Below are positions 50,528 to 53,640 of a stretch of DNA of 53,640 nt, one piece after another; position 1 is the stretch's first letter, and each line of letters opens with the position of its first letter. Position numbers and translations under genes: made by a program. Source of the stretch: an uncultured Acidobacteriia bacterium (lineage in GTDB: Bacteria > Acidobacteriota > Terriglobia > Bryobacterales > Bryobacteraceae); contig CAIQWJ010000094.1 of the NCBI GenBank assembly GCA_903875575.1, positions 1 through 53,640 of the forward strand, in the 5' to 3' direction. Under the pieces are notes generated by a model. It was not told the DNA's origin. It was given only the letters and a program-made list of their open reading frames with translations, and made no database searches.

Positions 50528-51460
50528 CTATTGAACCAGCGTGGTCGGGTTCGAGACCGTCATGTGGCGGATCTGCTGCACTGTGAAGCCGTCATTGAGC
50601 AGCATCTGGGCGAACATGGCGAAGCCTTCGGAGACGCCGGGGTTGATGGTCTGGCCAAGGTCGGTGGCAAGGATGCAGCGTTCGGGGCCGACGACGCGGA
50701 TGCTGTTGAGCACTTCTTCCCACGGGGCTTTGCCGGTATGCATGGTGGTGAAGCAGTGTTCGATGAGCGCGCCGAGGTCGGCCAGATCTTTCTGTTCCTG
50801 CGCGGTGAGATTTTGGGACGGGAATTCGGCGTGGGTGACGACGACTTTGCGCAGACCCATTGCTTTGGCGGAGCGCACGAGGGCGAAGATTTCGCGGCGG
50901 CCGAGGTGGCCGGTGGCGAGGATCATGTCGTGCTTCTTTATGATTTCGAGGCAGGAGGTGGCGACGGGGGTCAGGTTGCCCTCGGAATCGATAACGGTCA
51001 TGGGGGGCGGGTTGAGGCCGGTGGCGGCGAGTTCGAGCTGGATCTGCGCCCAGAAGGGGAGTTTCTTATTGGTGCCACCGGGGCGGCCGGCGGTTTCGTT
51101 GGCGGCATCGACGGTGGGCATCCAGACGATTTTGCAGCCGGAGCGGCCGGCGAGTTCGAGGGCAACGGGGTTGAGGCCGCCGACGCTGTGATTGAGGGTG
51201 ATGGCACCGCACGCGTGGATGCCGGGGACGGCTTTGGTGACGACGGCGGCGCGTTCGGCGGTGGGGAAGTAGTGGGACTTGAGGACGAAACCCTTCAGGC
51301 CTTTGGCGAGGAATTCTTTGGCGAGGTCGAGATCGTCTATGCGGCGGGCAATGACGTCCGGGGCGACGTGGACCTGGAGGTCATAGGCGCCCTGGAGGGA
51401 TTCCCAGGCTTCGGAGGAGAGGGACATACCCTCTTTGGAGACGACGGGTTCTGAGCTCAT
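50528..51460 (-). CDS. DUF6282 amidohydrolase-like protein, first gene of the aromatic operon
   Basis: The 310-aa protein reads LQGAYDLQVHVAPDVIARRIDDLDLAKEFLAKGLKGFVLKSHYFPTAERAAVV, CKIVWMPTVDAANE, DMILATGHLGRREIFALVRSA and KVVVTHAEFPSQNLT. The HxH-like HVAPD, the K-SH, GHL and THAE points look like the metal ligands of a TIM-barrel hydrolase (DUF6282). LigI, which opens 2-pyrone-4,6-dicarboxylate, is also an amidohydrolase, so a similar ring-opening step is a reasonable guess, but the family is not LigI. The ATG has AGGAA five bases upstream; ATG 51427 is an alternative. Confidence 0.75.
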   Translation of the reverse strand: MSSEPVVSKEGMSLSSEAWESLQGAYDLQVHVAPDVIARRIDDLDLAKEFLAKGLKGFVLKSHYFPTAERAAVVTKAVPGIHACGAITLNHSVGGLNPVALELAGRSGCKIVWMPTVDAANETAGRPGGTNKKLPFWAQIQLELAATGLNPPPMTVIDSEGNLTPVATSCLEIIKKHDMILATGHLGRREIFALVRSAKAMGLRKVVVTHAEFPSQNLTAQEQKDLADLGALIEHCFTTMHTGKAPWEEVLNSIRVVGPERCILATDLGQTINPGVSEGFAMFAQMLLNDGFTVQQIRHMTVSNPTTLVQ

Positions 51461-51796
51461 GCGTTCCTAAATGATAACTGATATGGCAGAGTGCGTGGAA
51501 CCCGATGCTCGGGTCTTCCCGGGTTGTTTCTCAGGTTCGAAAGGGGGTTTCTCAGGTTCGACGATTTTGCTAAGTGGCTTGTTTTCGGTATGTTGCCAGG
51601 TTCGAACCGCGCCCCCGTTTTTTCGGGCGGGACGAGAACATAATGGCCACGGATGAACACGGATGAATACAGATCCGTCGCGAGTCAGGGGGATTTCGGG
51701 TTTTGTCGCGGCGGTTGCCATATGAAGAGTTTTAACATGGCTGGATGCCGGAAAGAGTGTATGTTATTGATTTTATTAATAAAAATCGACAGTACT
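51461..51796. other. Promoter region of the aromatic operon and gene-free DNA
   Basis: No gene is supported. It contains three copies of CAGGTTCGA upstream of the aromatic operon and, at 51643-51665, the ATGGCCACGGATGAACACGG type of simple repeat often seen as intergenic filler. TATCAT (minus strand, 51476-51471) is a possible -10 for the operon, 10 nt before the start codon. Confidence 0.5.
51532..51605. promoter_or_regulatory. Three direct repeats of CAGGTTCGA (operator-like) upstream of the aromatic operon
   Basis: CAGGTTCGA occurs at 51532-51540, 51553-51561 and 51597-51605, all in the same orientation, spaced 21 and 44 bp, that is near two and four helical turns. The first two share the longer GTTTCTCAGGTTCGA. 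They lie 72-145 bp before the first gene, where an activator site would be expected. Confidence 0.5.
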
Positions 51797-51987
51797 TCAA
51801 GGGGCGAGCGTTTGGAGATCGACGTCGCTGAAGTGCCCGAAACCCTGGTCCAAGGTGCTCAGCCGCAGCTTCCTGTGATGGAGAATGCCGCCAGACCGTC
51901 GAACCAGCGCAACGCCAGTTCATGGTGTTCATGATGCCGCACCAGCAGAGGCAACAGAACGCTGATGTCAGCCAAACATTGCTTCAT
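51797..51987 (-). pseudogene. Internally deleted VapC-like PIN toxin
   Basis: From ATG 51985-51987 the frame reads KQCLADISVLLPLLVRHHEHHELALRWFDGL, the N-terminus of a PIN-domain toxin (D8 at the first acidic site). It ends at 51859. In another frame the C-terminal part LSTLDQGFGHFSDVDLQTLAP follows directly, the usual end of such proteins. About 70-80 middle codons with two of the catalytic acids are missing, so the toxin is dead. The start overlaps the antitoxin end by 20 bp. Confidence 0.75.
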
Positions 51988-52191
51988 CGATTTGCTTTCG
52001 GTTCAAGGGTTTCATGTGGGGCGCGCCCGCGTCTCCGATAGTGGGTGGTGCCTTTCGTACCTTGCGGTTCTCCGGTGCCAGCATGGAACGGACGGTATCG
52101 ATGAAGAACTGCCGAAGGGAAATCCCGCTGACAGCCACGCTGATCTTCGCCTGCGCCGGAAAATCATCGGGAAGTTCGCCGTGGTTCGCAT
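51968..52191 (-). pseudogene. Frameshifted VapB-like antitoxin
   Basis: From ATG 52189-52191 the DNA reads MRTTAN and then, one base out of frame, LPDDFPAQAKISVAVSGISLRQFFIDTVRSMLAPE followed by a C-terminal tail KAPPTIGDAGAPHMKPLNRKQIDEAMFG. Restoring a single C in AACTTCCC would give an ordinary ribbon-helix-helix antitoxin. As it stands, only a GTG at 52208-52210 could start the longer frame. It overlaps the deleted vapC start. Confidence 0.65.
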
Positions 52192-52210
52192 ATGCCGTAT
52201 CTATTTCCAC

Positions 52211-52618
52211 GCAAGAGTCGCAAAGGGACGTAAAGCGCCAAGAAGAGGCTATTTGGCTCGCATGGCGAAGCAGTTACATGGCGTCGCGGCCGATTACCGC
52301 CAGATAGTGCGTGCCATCCAGTTCGTGGGTGATCGGGAAGTGTGGGTCCAGCGGATTTGGTCGGGGAAATTGCCTGTGATTGGCAAATCTGACCTTGCTG
52401 GGAAGGGGCACGGCACCTCGCAGCCAGTCATTCAACCATCATGTTGGGGCCGATATTAAGCGTCTCTCCTGGTCGCTGCCCGAAATATATATCGGTCCAG
52501 AATCTGTTTATTGGTTGCAGTATCTATGAAAAGTGTCAGATACTGTCCTACGGGATCAATCTGGTGATACTGCGAGTCGATCGGCACGCCGCATTGGTTT
52601 TGCACCCTAGTTTTGCCC
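52211..52618. other. Gene-free region before the collagen-like gene
   Basis: About 400 bp with no supported gene. It includes a CGCAAAGGGACGTAAAGCGCCAAG stretch (about 52218-52241) of the simple-repeat kind common between genes. AT-rich tracts near 52481-52530 may hold the promoter of the downstream gene but no clear box was found. Confidence 0.45.
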
Positions 52619-53640
52619 TTGAAGCATAAAACGGTTGGAAAATTAATGAGTGGCCTGGCTCTCCTGCCTTTGGCCGCTATTGCCCAGAGCCTGCCTTTGG
52701 TGCAGGATTCTTACGTAATTCCCGGCAACGGCACCAATTTTGGAACCACCGCGTCCATCAATGTGGGTGGTGGCGGTGCCAGTCAGGCCCTGGTACAGTT
52801 TGATCTGTCCGCGTTGCCGGCGGGCACGACGGCTACTAACATTGCGAAAGCAACCTTGACCCTGTTCGTGAACAAGGTTGCCACCCCGGGAACGGTGAAC
52901 ATCTCCGTTGCGAATGGTTCCTGGACGGAATTTGGCGTTACCGGTGTGGGCTCGCCAGTTGCCGCAGCCGCAGTTGCCAGCGGCGTCTCCGTTACGGCAG
53001 CGAGTTCTTACCTGTTCGTCGATGCAACCAACGCGGTGAAGAGTTGGCTGACGGCGACGAACAATAACGGATTTATCGTCACGCCGAATGATGGCACGGT
53101 CAATGTCTCGATTGACAGCAAAGAAAGCACCACAACCAGCCATCCGGCTACACTGACCATCACGTTGACATCCACAGGCGCCACTGGCGCAACGGGGTCC
53201 GCCGGTTCAACCGGGGCGACGGGTGCGACCGGTGCTACTGGTGCCACAGGAGTTGGCACGGCGGGAGCGACGGGAGCCACAGGAAACAACGGAGCGACGG
53301 GTGCGACCGGTGCGACCGGTGCGACAGGCACCACGGGCGTTGGCACGGCGGGAGCGACGGGAGCCACAGGAAACAACGGAGCGACGGGTGCAACTGGCGT
53401 GACTGGTGCCACGGGCGTTGGCACGGTGGGAGCGACGGGAGCCACAGGAAACAACGGAGCGACGGGTGCGACCGGTGCGACAGGCACCACGGGCGTTGGC
53501 ACGGCGGGAGCGACGGGAGCCACAGGAAGCAACGGAGCGACGGGTGCAACTGGCGTGACTGGTGCCACGGGCGTTGGCACGGTGGGAGCGACGGGAGCCA
53601 CAGGAAACAACGGAGCGACGGGTGCGACCGGTGCGACAGG
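52619..53640 (+). CDS. Secreted DNRLRE-type protein with collagen-like repeats (partial)
   Basis: The frame is open to the window end, about 340 codons. TTG 52619 gives [22 protein letters not shown], a full signal peptide; ATG 52646 would leave it without its basic start. Residues about 27-185 form a DNRLRE-like beta domain ([65 protein letters not shown]). From about residue 187 the sequence is GATGATG-type collagen repeat with NNG and GVGT interruptions. It probably makes a surface filament; prolines are absent, so threonine glycosylation may stabilise it. Confidence 0.8.
   Translation, partial: MKHKTVGKLMSGLALLPLAAIAQSLPLVQDSYVIPGNGTNFGTTASINVGGGGASQALVQFDLSALPAGTTATNIAKATLTLFVNKVATPGTVNISVANGSWTEFGVTGVGSPVAAAAVASGVSVTAASSYLFVDATNAVKSWLTATNNNGFIVTPNDGTVNVSIDSKESTTTSHPATLTITLTSTGATGATGSAGSTGATGATGATGATGVGTAGATGATGNNGATGATGATGATGTTGVGTAGATGATGNNGATGATGVTGATGVGTVGATGATGNNGATGATGATGTTGVGTAGATGATGSNGATGATGVTGATGVGTVGATGATGNNGATGATGAT
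53282..53640. repeat. 78-bp tandem repeat inside the collagen-like gene
   Basis: GGAAAC/GGAAGC marks lie at 53282, 53369, 53447, 53525 and 53603, spaced 87, 78, 78 and 78 bp. Each 78-bp unit encodes 26 residues: eight Gly-X-Y triplets and one two-residue break (GV before GTV or GTA). The first interval has three extra codons (GAT). Units are nearly identical, so copy number may vary among strains. Confidence 0.85.

Noticed and set aside
51588-51610. tRNA T-arm, because of GGTTCGAAC
   Set aside because: No acceptor, D or anticodon arm can be folded around it, and the same 9-mer recurs twice nearby as a direct repeat.
51653-51934. Plus-strand 93-codon frame
   Set aside because: It runs through a simple intergenic repeat and the antisense of the vapC remnant.
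53008-53610. Minus-strand frame with repeated VAPVAP-type sequence
   Set aside because: It is the antisense of the collagen-like repeat and has no start, signal or context of its own.
53282-53640. CRISPR array or satellite
   Set aside because: The repeats are in frame in a Gly-X-Y coding sequence.

Overview
The window looks like a chromosomal segment of a GC-rich soil Acidobacteriota, probably of the Solibacter/Bryobacter type. This rests on family content rather than a marker gene: a TIGR03435 protein, secreted carboxypeptidase-regulatory-like proteins, ECF sigma factors next to a protein kinase with a PD40/WD40-like sensor half, DUF1080, DUF3047 and DUF5818 proteins, PEP-CTERM sorting, and frequent GTG/TTG starts. 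No rRNA or tRNA gene was seen.

Layout. 1-6.8 kb (minus): secreted and redox proteins, namely a partial DsbD-N-like protein, a TlpA/ResA thioredoxin, a small HExxH protein, two tandem carboxypeptidase-regulatory-like paralogues and two proteins sharing three copies of one unknown domain. 6.9-8.8 kb: a GNAT gene broken by one stop codon, homoserine kinase and a small PilZ-like protein. 8.85-13.2 kb (minus): translation genes frr, pyrH, tsf, rpsB, rpsI and rplM, preceded by a 34-37 bp degenerate tandem repeat that ends in the frr stop codon. 13.2-14.3 kb: a decayed nucleotidyltransferase (AbiEii-like) toxin locus. 14.3-18.0 kb: an MFS aromatic-acid-type carrier, a DUF1080 protein and small proteins. 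18.0-24.9 kb (minus): a CusCBA-type copper/silver efflux operon.

25.1-30.1 kb (plus) is a tight five-gene operon with overlapping ends: DUF3047 protein, NAD-dependent epimerase, PAP2/AUR1-like membrane protein, GNAT-like acyltransferase and serine palmitoyltransferase-like enzyme. Together these read as a bacterial sphingolipid (ceramide and possibly phospho-head-group ceramide) pathway. 30.4-33.6 kb: an ECF sigma gene with an in-frame TAG, translationally coupled to a kinase/PD40 protein. 33.5-37.3 kb (minus): a dockerin-ended giant secreted protein followed by a PEP-CTERM protein carrying a cohesin-like domain. 37.6-46.1 kb: a degraded nucleotidyltransferase partner, an S10 serine carboxypeptidase, a Tat-exported sugar isomerase, a TIGR03435 protein, an ECF sigma factor with a membrane partner, a LarA/DUF2088-like protein and an RNB-family RNase. 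46.1-47.0 kb: a small protein and an orphan NusG paralogue. 47.2-51.5 kb (minus): an aromatic meta-cleavage operon of the gallate type (LigAB-fused dioxygenase, GalB-like hydratase, LigK/GalC-like aldolase, SDR, DUF6282). 51.5-52.2 kb: a decayed VapBC locus. The window ends inside a collagen-like Gly-X-Y repeat protein.

Recurring themes: three otherwise intact genes each carry a single in-frame stop (GNAT, nucleotidyltransferase, ECF sigma). All three toxin-antitoxin-like loci are decayed. Several genes have a TATAAT box ending exactly 8 nt before the start codon, which suggests leaderless transcripts. Nothing here was checked against databases; family names come from recognised motifs and context.
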